This document shows, piece after piece, positions 26,304 to 34,439 of a stretch of DNA of 64,000 nucleotides. Within the stretch, counting starts at the first letter, position 1. Each line of letters opens with the position of its first letter. The notes under the pieces were generated by a model. It had not been told where the DNA came from and made no database searches. It worked only from the letters and a program-made list of their open reading frames with translations. Both the position numbers and the translations under genes were made by a program. Origin of the DNA: Planctomycetota bacterium (lineage in GTDB: Bacteria > Planctomycetota > Planctomycetia > Pirellulales > Pirellulaceae); assembly GCA_963204915.1 (NCBI GenBank), contig CAUJHS010000117.1, positions 372,001-436,000 of the forward strand. Direction: 5' to 3'.

Positions 26304-27008
26304 CTAAGCGCCGCGACGGAAGCGGCGGCAGCACCCAATTCCCAGGCCGAGCAACGCCAAGGTCAAAGTTGATGGCTCGGGGACCGCACTGGACGTCAAA
26401 ACTACGGAAATTCCCGTCGAGTCATTAAAGTAGCTCCCATTGCCGTTTCCGACCGCGAAGTCCAACGTATCGCCCGCAGTTAGCGACAGGACGTCATTGA
26501 AAGAGGTTGGCGCGTTGGGATTGACATTCCCACTGAACAGCGACACGCCGTTGAGTAGCACGTGGACATCCGTAGTCGTCGCCAAATCGATCGGCCGATA
26601 ACTGGAGACGAGTGAATAAGATCCTGATGTCGGCGCAGTAAAACGCACGACGCTGAATTCGCCCATCGGGCCCGGATGAAAACCTAGTTCTCCCGGAAGA
26701 TAGGTGATGTTGCTGAAGGCAACCACACCGTTCGTCCCATTGTGATACACGGCGGGGACCGCAAACATCCCGCCCGCGCCGGCATTCCAGGTGTCAAGGA
26801 GATCAGCGGGCGGCGGATCAACATTGTCGGGGCCGTTTTGAGTATAGAGCTGAACTGGCGCGCCCAATGTTGCCGATTGGCCATAGCTCCAGACGCCGTT
26901 GGGATTGTTCGTCGCTGAGAAGTCAGCGGCGGCATTGAAAATTACGGCCGCCCTGGCCTCCCCCCACGAAAGAAACAAGCCTAGCGCCAAAATCGGGATC
27001 AAACGCAT
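26304..27008 (-). CDS. PEP-CTERM sorted secreted protein
   Basis: A 234-aa exported protein from ATG 27008, with AGAGG seven bases upstream. A signal peptide (MRLIPILALGLFLSWGEARA) is followed by a beta-rich domain (FNAAADFSATNNPNGVWSYG; ITYLPGELGFHPG; LVSSYRPIDLATTTDVHVLL), resembling the carbohydrate-binding-like domains common in these proteins. The C-terminus is a textbook PEP-CTERM tail: VPEPSTLTLALLGLGIGCC then RRFRRG. It is therefore expected to be processed by an exosortase, which is not encoded in the window. Function unknown; surface or matrix association is likely. Confidence 0.88.
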   Translation of the reverse strand: MRLIPILALGLFLSWGEARAAVIFNAAADFSATNNPNGVWSYGQSATLGAPVQLYTQNGPDNVDPPPADLLDTWNAGAGGMFAVPAVYHNGTNGVVAFSNITYLPGELGFHPGPMGEFSVVRFTAPTSGSYSLVSSYRPIDLATTTDVHVLLNGVSLFSGNVNPNAPTSFNDVLSLTAGDTLDFAVGNGNGSYFNDSTGISVVLTSSAVPEPSTLTLALLGLGIGCCRRFRRGA

Positions 27009-27325
27009 GGAAACCTCTTCAATTGCGGTTGACTTGCGTGTTACTCTTGTTGTGTATACATGTGTATATAGTACAAAGTGAGGGCATGGTCTCCTCACGG
27101 AGAGTGCCTCTTGGTTAACTGTATCAAGCGGTTATGCAAAACGCAAGAATTGCAAATGTTGAGCTATCCCCACTTTTCAATTCCTTCGGAAAGCTGGCGA
27201 TAGGTGCGGCGAATGGTTGCAAACCGTCGCATCAAGGCGGCGCTCGCTATGGCGTCAATGCGTGCCCCCGCGCTTACCTCGCGCTTTCTCCGTATTTCTG
27301 GGTGAGCCAGCAGCATCATCGGCCG
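27009..27325. other. Intergenic region with AT-rich patch
   Basis: Near 27049-27070 an AT-rich alternating stretch (TGTATACATGTGTATATAG) lies 40-60 bases upstream of the PEP-CTERM gene start and may hold its promoter. The rest shows no gene, terminator or repeat. Confidence 0.35.
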
Positions 27326-27679
27326 TTAGCGCCGAATGCGCGCAATGCCCTCGGCCAGAGTCGGTTCGATATCAAAAAACCTCGTTAGCTTGGTTGCGGC
27401 GAAGATCGAACTTACCAAAGGATTGGCGTTCACAAGCACCACCGAGCTGCCTTTGGTGTTGGCGCGGGATACGAGTGTGACGAGACCGTTGATGCCCGCC
27501 GACGTGATGCGATCTGCGTTGGCCAGGTCAAGAATCAAACACGTGCCGGGAACTTCAATGATCGTATGAAGGCGCTCGTCAAAGCCCGCTTTGGCGCTTT
27601 CGTCGATATTCCCTGCCAAGGCGGCGACAACATATCCGTCATGTTGCGTTACGGTAACCTCAAAAGGTTTTGCATGCAT
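27326..27679 (-). CDS. STAS-domain protein (anti-sigma factor antagonist-like)
   Basis: A 117-aa single STAS domain from ATG 27679 (MHAKPFEVTV). The fold signature is visible: VVAALAGNIDESAKAGFDER, then LILDLANADRITSAGINGLV, where the Ser at about residue 66 occupies the position phosphorylated in SpoIIAA/RsbV proteins, then GSSVVLVNANPLVSSIF. Such proteins switch anti-sigma kinases or phosphatases. No kinase or sigma factor gene is adjacent, so its partner is elsewhere. The start is uncertain, since the frame is open to 27766 and no strong ribosome binding site is seen. Confidence 0.85.
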   Translation of the reverse strand: MHAKPFEVTVTQHDGYVVAALAGNIDESAKAGFDERLHTIIEVPGTCLILDLANADRITSAGINGLVTLVSRANTKGSSVVLVNANPLVSSIFAATKLTRFFDIEPTLAEGIARIRR

Positions 27680-27811
27680 GTCGTTTCGCGCCGAAAAATG
27701 CGTAGACCTGTGCGGGAAGGGGACCCATGCGCCTCTGCCCAACGGCATTCCAACCCGAACCAACATAGCTTTATCAATTGAGGCAAATCAAGTAGTTTGG
27801 CGCTCGCGCGG

Positions 27812-28660
27812 TTACGGGATGCGCAGCCCCGCGCCTTGCCAAAGCGTAATTAGTTTCGACTCGGGCCAAAGCTCCAGGCCGGTGGCAGGATCGGCGATGA
27901 TGAGGGAGCCGTCCGGCCGGCGGCCGAGGGCGACCACCGAGTGCCCCATACCGGGGATCCAGCCCCATTCACTCTCGAAGCGCGGATCGTCCACGCCCCG
28001 GGGAAGGCGGACCGCCATCAACACGGGCCAGTCATTGTCGCGCAGTAGCTTGTCCAAACTGCGATCGACAATTTCCACACGGCGGTTATTCCGACTCGCG
28101 ATGATTTTGACGCCGCGATACAACCCGAGCGTGGGCGTGCCGTCGTAATCGGTCAGGCACAGCGGGACCATGTCGCGCTCGCTGACGCGCATCCCCTCGG
28201 CGTTCAGTAACGTAGCGGCGGCCGCCGGACTACAGGTGGCCCAAGAGCTTTGCATCGCAACAGGCCCCAACCAATCGTCGCCGCCTTGCGGGGGCGGACG
28301 CAACGCCATCGAGAGCAACGGCCAAACAATCGCCGCCAGCGAAACCACGCCCAAGCCTGTGGCGATCATAGCGCGGCGCCACGCCGGCGTGTTCGGCAAA
28401 CGCCAGCCCCAACCGGCGCCCAACCCGGCGAACACCGCCGCCAGGTTCGTGTAAATGATGGCCGCCGAGTTGGGTACGAGGCGCGCCCAAAACAATTGGC
28501 CCGCCAGGAACAAGACGAAGAAGAACGCTCCGGCAATCGAGAGGGCAAGCAGCAACATCACCACTTGCCCTTTCTCTGTGTAAAGGTAACGCGCCGCCAG
28601 CAGCCCCGCCCCCGCCGCAACGCAGGCCATCACCGCGATGGCGATCCAAATGTCCGACAT
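27812..28660 (-). CDS. Membrane protein with C39-like peptidase domain
   Basis: A 282-aa protein from ATG 28660. Four hydrophobic segments fill residues 1-130 (IWIAIAVMACVAAGAGLLAA; VVMLLLALSIAGAFFFVLFL; AAIIYTNLAAVFAGLGAGWG; IATGLGVVSLAAIVWPLLSM). The C-terminal half is papain-like of the C39 type: Cys in SSWATCSPAAAATLLNAEG near residue 157, His in GMGHSVVALGRRPDGSL near 245 and Asp in IIADPATG near 260. Classic C39 peptidases cut double-glycine leaders of bacteriocins and are fused to ABC transporters. Here there is no transporter, and the substrate is unknown. Confidence 0.75.
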   Translation of the reverse strand: MSDIWIAIAVMACVAAGAGLLAARYLYTEKGQVVMLLLALSIAGAFFFVLFLAGQLFWARLVPNSAAIIYTNLAAVFAGLGAGWGWRLPNTPAWRRAMIATGLGVVSLAAIVWPLLSMALRPPPQGGDDWLGPVAMQSSWATCSPAAAATLLNAEGMRVSERDMVPLCLTDYDGTPTLGLYRGVKIIASRNNRRVEIVDRSLDKLLRDNDWPVLMAVRLPRGVDDPRFESEWGWIPGMGHSVVALGRRPDGSLIIADPATGLELWPESKLITLWQGAGLRIP

Positions 28661-28893
28661 AGTCCAACATCCTGGGAAAGAAGCCGGGAGGAAGTGCGAA
28701 CGAGCTTTCAAAACTCCTTAAAGCACGAATTCCTCATCTCGTGACGCTGCGGGTTTTCTTCGTCGTGTTTGCTAACCGGCGGTAACAGCGGTAAAACACA
28801 ACCGTTAAGCCCTACGCCGAGAGCATTCGCTCGATTTGGTTGCGTTGTTTTGTCTGCATTGTAAGGCTTGGGTGTCCGGAGAAGGAGGTTCCC

Positions 28894-29475
28894 ATGTGCC
28901 GAATGCGAACGTCTTGCGCTTTCCGCGCGACGGTCCGGGCTGCCTGGCCGATCTTCGCTATGTGGCTTGTAACGATGGCGGCCGCGGGTTGCGAGCCATC
29001 GCCGTCGGAAAACATTTCGGCTGCGGCGGCACAAGCGCCGCGGGCCTTGGACCGGGCGACTTTCGAAGCGGGGGTCAACCCGCACGACCCGCGGATTCGC
29101 GCGTGGGTCGCCTGGCTCAAGCAGCGGGGAGTCGTGCTCGAATGCACCCATCCGAAGGAGAACCGCGGCGAGTGGCGCGTCGTCCAGCCCGCGGTTTCCG
29201 ACGACTATGACGTGATCTTCCACATCCGCTCGTTCCCCACCTGGGCGTCGCGGGAACAAATGCAAGCCGCCATCGACGACGTAAACCTGGCGTATCTCCT
29301 AAACGCCCAAGCGCACCTGGCCATGTCCTACGGAGGCTTTCGCGGGAAGCGCCCCGATGCTAAGTCCGCCCAATCCGACGACGAGTTGCCCCAAATCAAC
29401 CATTTGCCGCTAACCAAGGCCGTCGAACAATGGTTCATGGCCTACGAACCTGGAAAGCCGATCCAAGACAAATAG
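28894..29475 (+). CDS. Predicted lipoprotein, hypothetical
   Basis: A 193-aa protein from ATG 28894, preceded by a strong AGAAGGAGG. A lipoprotein-type signal ends MWLVTMAAAGCEPSP, with lipidation expected at Cys near residue 32. The mature part is soluble and mixed: ARAVAWLKQRG-like DPRIRAWVAWLKQRGV, then HPKENRGEWRV, VIFHIRSFPTWASREQMQAA and LNAQAHLAMSYGGFRG. The family is not recognised. It stands alone in a repeat-rich stretch, with 180 bases of unremarkable sequence downstream before the toxin gene. Confidence 0.7.
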   Translation: MCRMRTSCAFRATVRAAWPIFAMWLVTMAAAGCEPSPSENISAAAAQAPRALDRATFEAGVNPHDPRIRAWVAWLKQRGVVLECTHPKENRGEWRVVQPAVSDDYDVIFHIRSFPTWASREQMQAAIDDVNLAYLLNAQAHLAMSYGGFRGKRPDAKSAQSDDELPQINHLPLTKAVEQWFMAYEPGKPIQDK

Positions 29476-29656
29476 AAATGGCGTCAGAATTAGATCGTTC
29501 GCAGTCAATGCTCTTACGACTTCTGTTCTCATAATCCGAAGTCAACACCTCATCCAGCACTACCAGGCAAGCTAGCCGTGCCACCTGCCGCACTCGCGGC
29601 CTGGACCGCTGGCGCCACGCCCCGCGCGGCGCCGCAGCGATGAATGAATCAGCCGA

Positions 29657-30076
29657 TTAGTCCGCCCAATTGTCGAGTTGAAGATTGGCGATTTGCTGAA
29701 AGTGCTTGAGGTTCCGAGTCACAAGGATGTCGCGGCGGGCGAGAACGATGCTGGCAATGAGAAGGTCGGCACGGCCGATCTTTCTCAGCTTCTTTTGTTG
29801 ACGGAGGGCATTAAATTCCGATGCCGCCTTTTCGTCGAAGGAAACAATTGCAATTTGGGATAGTAGCGCGTCGCTTTGGTGAAGCCAGTGCTGGGCCCGC
29901 AGCAGTTGTTCGCCGGTTTCGGCCTTGAGGAGAAAGGCGTGCCGCGCTCGGAGAATCTCGATTTGGGTCACGATCGTGGTCGCCACTTCGGCCGGGTCCA
30001 CTTGGCGGACTCGCTGCCCGATCTTCTCCTGTCCGGCGTGTAACAGCGATAGGGTGTCGGTGTCGAGGAGGAACAT
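29657..30076 (-). CDS. vapC: PIN-domain RNase toxin (VapC-like)
   Basis: A 139-aa PIN domain, predicted Mg2+-dependent ribonuclease of a type II toxin-antitoxin pair. The first acidic residues are in MFLLDTDTLSLLHAG (Asp5), a second acid in TQIEILRARHAFL (Glu near 39), and the third group in RADLLIASIVLARRDILVT (Asp near 103 and 114). The gene overlaps the upstream antitoxin gene by one base (TGATG), the normal order antitoxin then toxin. All expected acidic positions are present, so it is probably functional. Target RNA is unknown. Confidence 0.88.
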   Translation of the reverse strand: MFLLDTDTLSLLHAGQEKIGQRVRQVDPAEVATTIVTQIEILRARHAFLLKAETGEQLLRAQHWLHQSDALLSQIAIVSFDEKAASEFNALRQQKKLRKIGRADLLIASIVLARRDILVTRNLKHFQQIANLQLDNWAD

Positions 30077-30393
30077 CAGCCTTCCTCGATCATGGGACGG
30101 CCGCGCTCCTGATAAATCTGATCAAGCATGTCGTGCAAATACGGATCATCCCGAAGGGCGCCGGCGTGCGTCTTCCAGAAGTCGCGCTCCTCGGGCACGC
30201 GCAGCCACTCTTGGATGGCGGATTTGAGGAACCGCCACTCCTGACGGACCTGGCGCGCCGGCAACCGCTGCTTGTGCACGGCCTCCAGCACGGCATCTTC
30301 CGCAAGACGGAGATACGCCGCCGCTTCCGGCAAGGTCAGAATCTCGCCCTGCGGTTCCGGCCGCTTCTTCGGTGGTTTCGCCGCAGTAGACAT
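30076..30393 (-). CDS. Antitoxin with excisionase-like helix-turn-helix (HTH_17)
   Basis: A 105-aa partner of the PIN toxin. After a basic Pro-rich start, residues 17-65 form an excisionase/MerR-like helix-turn-helix: EILTLPEAAAYLRLAEDAVL, then LPARQVRQEWRFLKSAIQEW. The acidic C-terminus (DPYLHDMLDQIYQERGRPM) is the likely toxin-wrapping segment. HTH_17 antitoxins for PIN toxins are less usual than AbrB or RHH types but common in planctomycetes and cyanobacteria. It probably represses its own operon. The promoter should lie in 30394-30702. Confidence 0.8.
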   Translation of the reverse strand: MSTAAKPPKKRPEPQGEILTLPEAAAYLRLAEDAVLEAVHKQRLPARQVRQEWRFLKSAIQEWLRVPEERDFWKTHAGALRDDPYLHDMLDQIYQERGRPMIEEG

Positions 30394-30702
30394 CGCCTAA
30401 CATCCTCCGCATCTGAATCGCTAAAGAAGATTCTAATCGACGGCGCAAGTCACCGCACCGCCAACACTCGCCAAGCGTCGGCGTAGCGTGGCGCCCGGCG
30501 CGCAAACTCGGAGTATGGTGGGGATTGACTTCGTTCACCATCTCTCTCACGCTGGAGGACAACAGGCGTCCGAGGACAAAACGATCGACGAGAAGGCGCC
30601 GGAAACCGGTTTTGACCCGATGCGCCAAGCGGCTCCTGGCGCCTTTTCTCCCAAGCGGTTCGACGGTCGCTGGTTCTGCCTGGTGAAATGAGGACTGATC
30701 GC
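30394..30702. other. Divergent intergenic region
   Basis: It lies between the toxin-antitoxin pair (minus) and the GH62 gene (plus) and must carry both promoters. No gene-like frame, hairpin with T run or repeat was identified. Confidence 0.35.
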
Positions 30703-31761
30703 ATGGTGAAAGCTACGCTTGTTTCTTGTTTTACTCTCGCGGCGATGGCGGTGACCAGGCTGTTGCTGGCGGCCGAGCCGATGACGCCCCCTCCTGCCGC
30801 CCCGCAGACGTCATCCCTTACCGGCCCCTTCGCTTGGAAGTCGAGCGGCGTTCTGATCAAGCCGGTGTCGGACGAGACGCACAAGTTGGTTTCGGTGAAG
30901 GACCCCACGGTGGTTTACTACAAGGACCGGTGGCATGTCTATGCAACCACCGCCAACACCCGTGGTCAGTGGAGCATGGTGTACCTGAGTTTCAAGGACT
31001 GGTCGGAAGCCGCGGACGCAAAGCCCTACTACCTCGACGCAAATCCTCGGCTCCGGGGCTATCACTGTGCGCCGCACTTGTTTTACTTTCGCCCGCACAA
31101 AAAATGGTATCTGATTTATCAGTCGCAGCAGCCGCAATACTCGACGGCCGACGATCTTTCCCAGCCCGAGACCTGGAGCGAGCCGCAGGATTTTTTCGCG
31201 GCGAAGCCTCCGGGCGCCCCGCGCCTTTGGATTGACTACTGGGTGATTTGCGACGACACGCACGCCTACCTGTTTTTCACGGGAGACAACGGCCGGTTCT
31301 ATCGCAGCCGCACGAAGATCGAGGATTTTCCCCGCGGCATGAGCAACCCCGAGATCGCCATTCAAGAGACGCGCGACATCCTTTTCGAAGCGAGCATGAC
31401 GTACCGGATTCAGGGAACGAGCAAGTACTTGACGTTGATCGAGGCGCTTCATCCTGACCGGTACTACCGCGCCTTCGTGGCCGACCGACTGGACGGCGCC
31501 TGGACGCCTGTGCCCGACGCCGATACCTATGAGAAGCCCTTCGCCGGCATCAATAACGTGACGTTCGAAGAAGGGGTCGCCCCCTGGACCAAGGACATCA
31601 GCCACGGCGAACTGATTCGCAACGGCTACGATGAGACCATGACCATCGACCTGAAGAACTTGCAGCTGTTGTACCAGGGCCGCGATCCCTCGATCCAGGC
31701 CGAATACAGTCAGTTGCCGTATCAGCTAGGACTGCTGAAGTGGACGCAAGCCGGTAAGTAA
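30703..31761 (+). CDS. Secreted GH62 alpha-L-arabinofuranosidase
   Basis: Predicted to remove arabinose side chains from arabinoxylan or arabinan outside the cytoplasm. A 352-aa form from ATG 30703; an ATG at 30688 would add five residues. The signal peptide is MVKATLVSCFTLAAMAVTRL. The five-bladed propeller shows GH62 landmarks: KDPTVVYYKDRWHVYATTAN with the general-base Asp near residue 66, YHCAPHLFYFRPHKKWYLIY, WIDYWVICDDTHAYLFFTGD, LFEASMTYRIQG with the general-acid Glu, and the hallmark tail FAGINNVTFEEG, WTKDISHGELIR, LQLLYQGRDP. It lacks an added carbohydrate-binding module. No transporter or other xylan gene is adjacent. Confidence 0.92.
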   Translation: MVKATLVSCFTLAAMAVTRLLLAAEPMTPPPAAPQTSSLTGPFAWKSSGVLIKPVSDETHKLVSVKDPTVVYYKDRWHVYATTANTRGQWSMVYLSFKDWSEAADAKPYYLDANPRLRGYHCAPHLFYFRPHKKWYLIYQSQQPQYSTADDLSQPETWSEPQDFFAAKPPGAPRLWIDYWVICDDTHAYLFFTGDNGRFYRSRTKIEDFPRGMSNPEIAIQETRDILFEASMTYRIQGTSKYLTLIEALHPDRYYRAFVADRLDGAWTPVPDADTYEKPFAGINNVTFEEGVAPWTKDISHGELIRNGYDETMTIDLKNLQLLYQGRDPSIQAEYSQLPYQLGLLKWTQAGK

Positions 31762-31803
31762 CGTGCGAGTCGTTGAGTTCCCGCCCCTGTCAAGAAAAGT
31801 CAG

Positions 31804-31894
31804 GTAGGGTGGGCTTCGCCCACCAAAACTCAGTCCCAACCCTGCCGCAGCGCCAAATCTTAGGCGAGGCAGTGGTGGGTACAGCCCACCCTAC
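31804..31894. repeat. MITE-like element with 11-bp terminal inverted repeats
   Basis: GTAGGGTGGGC (31804-31814) and its exact reverse complement (31884-31894) bound a 91-base unit. Each end also folds on itself (GTGGGCTTCGCCCAC at the left, GGTGGGTACAGCCCACC at the right), a paired-palindrome design like bacterial REP/BIME elements. It has no coding capacity. It sits between the GH62 gene and a small convergent gene. Confidence 0.7.
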
Positions 31895-31914
31895 TAGACT
31901 CGGGGACTTGGAAC

Positions 31915-32118
31915 TCAACCCTTCGTACCGGCTGTGGGGGATGACTCCGAAGCGGCGCGGGACCGCTTTTCCAAGTCCTCGACGGTGACGAGTCGCCCTT
32001 CGTGCTGCGACTCCGCGGCCTTTAGGCGCGCTAGGTAACTGTCGAGGTCGCCGCCGCACTCTTTCCACAAGCGTTCGCGGACTTCGTGGATTTCTCGCAC
32101 AATGGGATCGTCGATCAT
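31915..32118 (-). CDS. Small hypothetical protein, antitoxin-like
   Basis: A 67-aa charged helical protein (MIDDPIVREIHEVRERLWKE; LDSYLARLKAAESQHEGRLV). This pattern, with MIDDPIV...VRE and a C-terminal basic tail, is common as a small solitary or toxin-paired gene in planctomycetes and cyanobacteria, where it is annotated as hypothetical. No toxin gene is adjacent. GGAAGA lies nine bases upstream of the ATG. Confidence 0.6.
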   Translation of the reverse strand: MIDDPIVREIHEVRERLWKECGGDLDSYLARLKAAESQHEGRLVTVEDLEKRSRAASESSPTAGTKG

Positions 32119-32197
32119 GGTTCATCTTCCGGACCGTTTGCCATTAACTCATGCGGCGTCACGATAATCGGCGTCGGGGACTGAAGTAATTCATTCT

Positions 32198-32689
32198 TCA
32201 ATCATCGCCTTCGGGACCCCAACCCGGTGGCGGCAGTGGAATTCGAATTTCAGAACTTTCACCCACAGTGGTTAAGCAATCGCTGGGCAAGTCCCAATCC
32301 GCATATGCGACAGGGAGCCTATTTGGATAGGTTAAGTTGAGCATCTCCAAATACCACCCCGCGTACACCCAATCAGAACCACGTCCTGCCTCCGCAATTG
32401 CCGGGAACCGCTCAATAAATAACTCTGCCAAACGGCTGGGGGTGACGTGACTGGCGTCTTTCCAGTCAAAATAGTTCCGTTCCTGGCCGCTTGAATAGTG
32501 CGCCGCCAGCATTTCCCACGATAGCATCCGAGCACCATGGCGGCTGGAAATATTGGTGGCCGGAGTGATGGAGCACCGCCAACCACAACCGGAAGGCGCC
32601 ACTCCGGGAGCAATCCGCAATCGCTGGTATCCACGGACGTGAAGTTCGGCGACCATTCGCAGCACTTTTCGGTAAACGCGGTATTTCAT
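32198..32689 (-). CDS. Hypothetical protein, 163 aa
   Basis: The start is chosen at ATG 32689 after AGGTGGAA; the frame continues upstream through a dispersed-repeat-like sequence and is not believed coding there. It starts MKYRVYRKVLRMVAELHVRG, continues YQRLRIAPGVAPSGCGWRCS, and has a Trp/Tyr-rich centre (GSDWVYAGWYLEMLN) and an acidic Pro-rich end. The first 45 residues resemble a recurrent planctomycete hypothetical-protein family. No signal peptide or membrane span. Function unknown. Confidence 0.6.
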   Translation of the reverse strand: MKYRVYRKVLRMVAELHVRGYQRLRIAPGVAPSGCGWRCSITPATNISSRHGARMLSWEMLAAHYSSGQERNYFDWKDASHVTPSRLAELFIERFPAIAEAGRGSDWVYAGWYLEMLNLTYPNRLPVAYADWDLPSDCLTTVGESSEIRIPLPPPGWGPEGDD

Positions 32690-32699
32690 TTCCACCTTT

Positions 32700-32815
32700 G
32701 TTTTTCCTCTTGCCCAACGCCCCAGCTCGCCTGTCGGCGGGAGGGAGCTACGAATCTCGCAAAGCCTACGTGCCCCGTCGGTCGGGTGCAGCGCCTGGTT
32801 TCGGCGCGCCTCGCG
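32700..32815 (-). repeat. Possible dispersed intergenic repeat
   Basis: Read on the minus strand this gap would translate to NQALHPTDGARRLCE and then GELGRWARGK. I have seen such spurious peptides recur in planctomycete annotations where a dispersed repeat is read through. Only one copy is in this window, so the call rests on recollection of that pattern. Confidence 0.25.
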
Positions 32816-32817
32816 TC

Positions 32818-33258
32818 TCACGCCCCCAGCTTCGCCACCGGGGTCAACGTGTGGGCATCGCGGGCCAGGAGCCAGCGGCCGTCGGGTTGCTTGCGGTACA
32901 CCGTGATCCGATGACCAGTGAGGTGCACCGCCCATCCACCGGCGTGTGGCGTGACCGACAACGCATCCCGGCTCCGCGTGTAGGCGACTTCGCCGACGAC
33001 CACGACCTCGTCCAGCTCGCTGCGGCAAAGAACCTGGATCTGTTGGTGGGCGGCGGAGAATTTGGCGGAGAAACCGTCCCGGCCAACCGGGGCCTGGCCC
33101 GGACTGAGGAACACCACATCGTCCGCCATCAACGAGAGCAGGCGCGCGAGGTCGGCGACGTTGACGGCGTCGATCCAGGTCGGGTGCAACTCGCGGATCG
33201 CTTGGTCGTCAAGTCCCTCCTTCACCCCTCCCTCGTCCAACACAAAACTAAGTTGCAC
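32818..33258 (-). CDS. SnoaL/NTF2-like (DUF4440, SgcJ/EcaC-type) protein
   Basis: A 146-aa cone-shaped NTF2-like domain. Typical features: IRELHPTWIDAVNVADLARL near residue 22, MADDVVFLSPGQAPVGRDGF, then the beta strands VVVVGEVAYTRSRDALSVTP, HLTGHRITVYRKQPDGRWLL and the C-terminal ARDAHTL. Members include ketosteroid-isomerase-like enzymes and many binding proteins; the activity here cannot be inferred. No signal peptide. A single-gene unit among hypothetical genes. Confidence 0.8.
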   Translation of the reverse strand: MQLSFVLDEGGVKEGLDDQAIRELHPTWIDAVNVADLARLLSLMADDVVFLSPGQAPVGRDGFSAKFSAAHQQIQVLCRSELDEVVVVGEVAYTRSRDALSVTPHAGGWAVHLTGHRITVYRKQPDGRWLLARDAHTLTPVAKLGA

Positions 33259-33485
33259 CGCCCGTTACCAGCTTTCACTAGACTATTCCCGCGCGGCGGG
33301 CCGTGTCAACTTGAGTGCCGTAGTTCAAGGAAGCCGCTGCACGGCAGGGGTTGGCGGCCGGATGGCGCTGCTAGCTTGTTTAGCAGTGCTGGATTCGCGT
33401 GTTGGCATTCGCCTTGCAATGATCTGGACAAAGTGCTCCGTGCTGGAGCACTGCGGGCGGGCTTGCCGTGGCGTGTTCGCGCGGC

Positions 33486-34439
33486 TTACTTGGTGGGGCC
33501 GGGGAAGGTGTGGCCTTGGGCTTCCATCTCGACCGAGTAGAGCGAGGTGCGGGCGGTGACGTAGAGCGTTTTTGCGTCTTTGCCGCCGAAGGTGACGTTC
33601 GCCGGTTGTTCCGGGAAGCGAATGATGCCGAGCAGCTTGCCTTGCGGGTCGAACACTTGCAGGCCCAGGCCCGAGGTAATGTAGAGGTTGCCGCGGCTGT
33701 CGAGGGTCAGGCCGTCGCCGCCGCCGTTGTCGCGGCCTTCGGCTTGTTGCAGCGTGCAGAACACGCGGCCTTGGCCCAGGTTGCCCGGCCCTTCGATGGG
33801 GTACGCCATCATTTCCTTTTGCATGCTGGGGATGACGTACAACGTCTTTTCATCGGGCGAAAGGATCACGCCGTTGGGCGCGGGCAAATTGTCTAACAGT
33901 CGTTTGACTTCGCCTTCCGCCGAGCGGTAGTACACGGCCTCTTTGCCCTGCGGCCACGGTTCGGGCGCGCGGAACCGCGGGTCGGTAAAGTACACGCCGC
34001 CGCTGCGGTCGATCACCAGATCGTTGGGCGCGTTGAAGCGATTGCCGTTGTACTCCTTGGCCAGAACGGTCACTTCTTTCGACTTCAGATCAATCGAGAC
34101 GATTTGGCCGTCCATTTGGCACGCGAGCAGCCGACCGCCTTGCACCATCAGCCCGTTGGCGTGCCCCGACGGTTCGACGAACACCGACATTTCGCCCGAC
34201 GCGCTGAGCCGGTGAATGCGATTGTTCGGAATATCGCTGAAGTACAAGTTTCCTTCCGCATCGGCGGCGGGGCCTTCGGTAAAAGCGAAATCGCCTTGCA
34301 CCTTCTTCACGGGGCCGGTCGGTCCGATGCCGGCGATTTCCTTGTTTTCCACCTCTTGCGCCACGAGCGCGGTAGGCGACACAAGGAAGGGCGACACGAC
34401 GAAGAGGGCCAAGGTCAGCACGCGCAGCGAAACTCTCAT
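33486..34439 (-). CDS. Secreted SMP-30/gluconolactonase family protein
   Basis: A 317-aa six-bladed propeller with a signal peptide (VLTLALFVVSPFLVSPTALVA). The metal-site pattern of SMP-30/gluconolactonases is present: FTEGPAADAEGNLYFSDIPN near residue 54, the central NRFNAPNDLVIDRSGGVYFT near 131, and LDSRGNLYITSGLGLQVFDP near 252. It probably hydrolyses a sugar lactone in the periplasm, consistent with sugar-acid catabolism. Planctomycetes carry many paralogues. A single gene with no sugar-acid pathway gene adjacent. Confidence 0.9.
   Translation of the reverse strand: MRVSLRVLTLALFVVSPFLVSPTALVAQEVENKEIAGIGPTGPVKKVQGDFAFTEGPAADAEGNLYFSDIPNNRIHRLSASGEMSVFVEPSGHANGLMVQGGRLLACQMDGQIVSIDLKSKEVTVLAKEYNGNRFNAPNDLVIDRSGGVYFTDPRFRAPEPWPQGKEAVYYRSAEGEVKRLLDNLPAPNGVILSPDEKTLYVIPSMQKEMMAYPIEGPGNLGQGRVFCTLQQAEGRDNGGGDGLTLDSRGNLYITSGLGLQVFDPQGKLLGIIRFPEQPANVTFGGKDAKTLYVTARTSLYSVEMEAQGHTFPGPTK

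Noticed and set aside
32690-33028. Upstream extension of the 163-aa hypothetical frame
   Set aside because: It runs through repeat-like intergenic sequence and the antisense of the SnoaL-like gene; ATG 32689 has a ribosome binding site.
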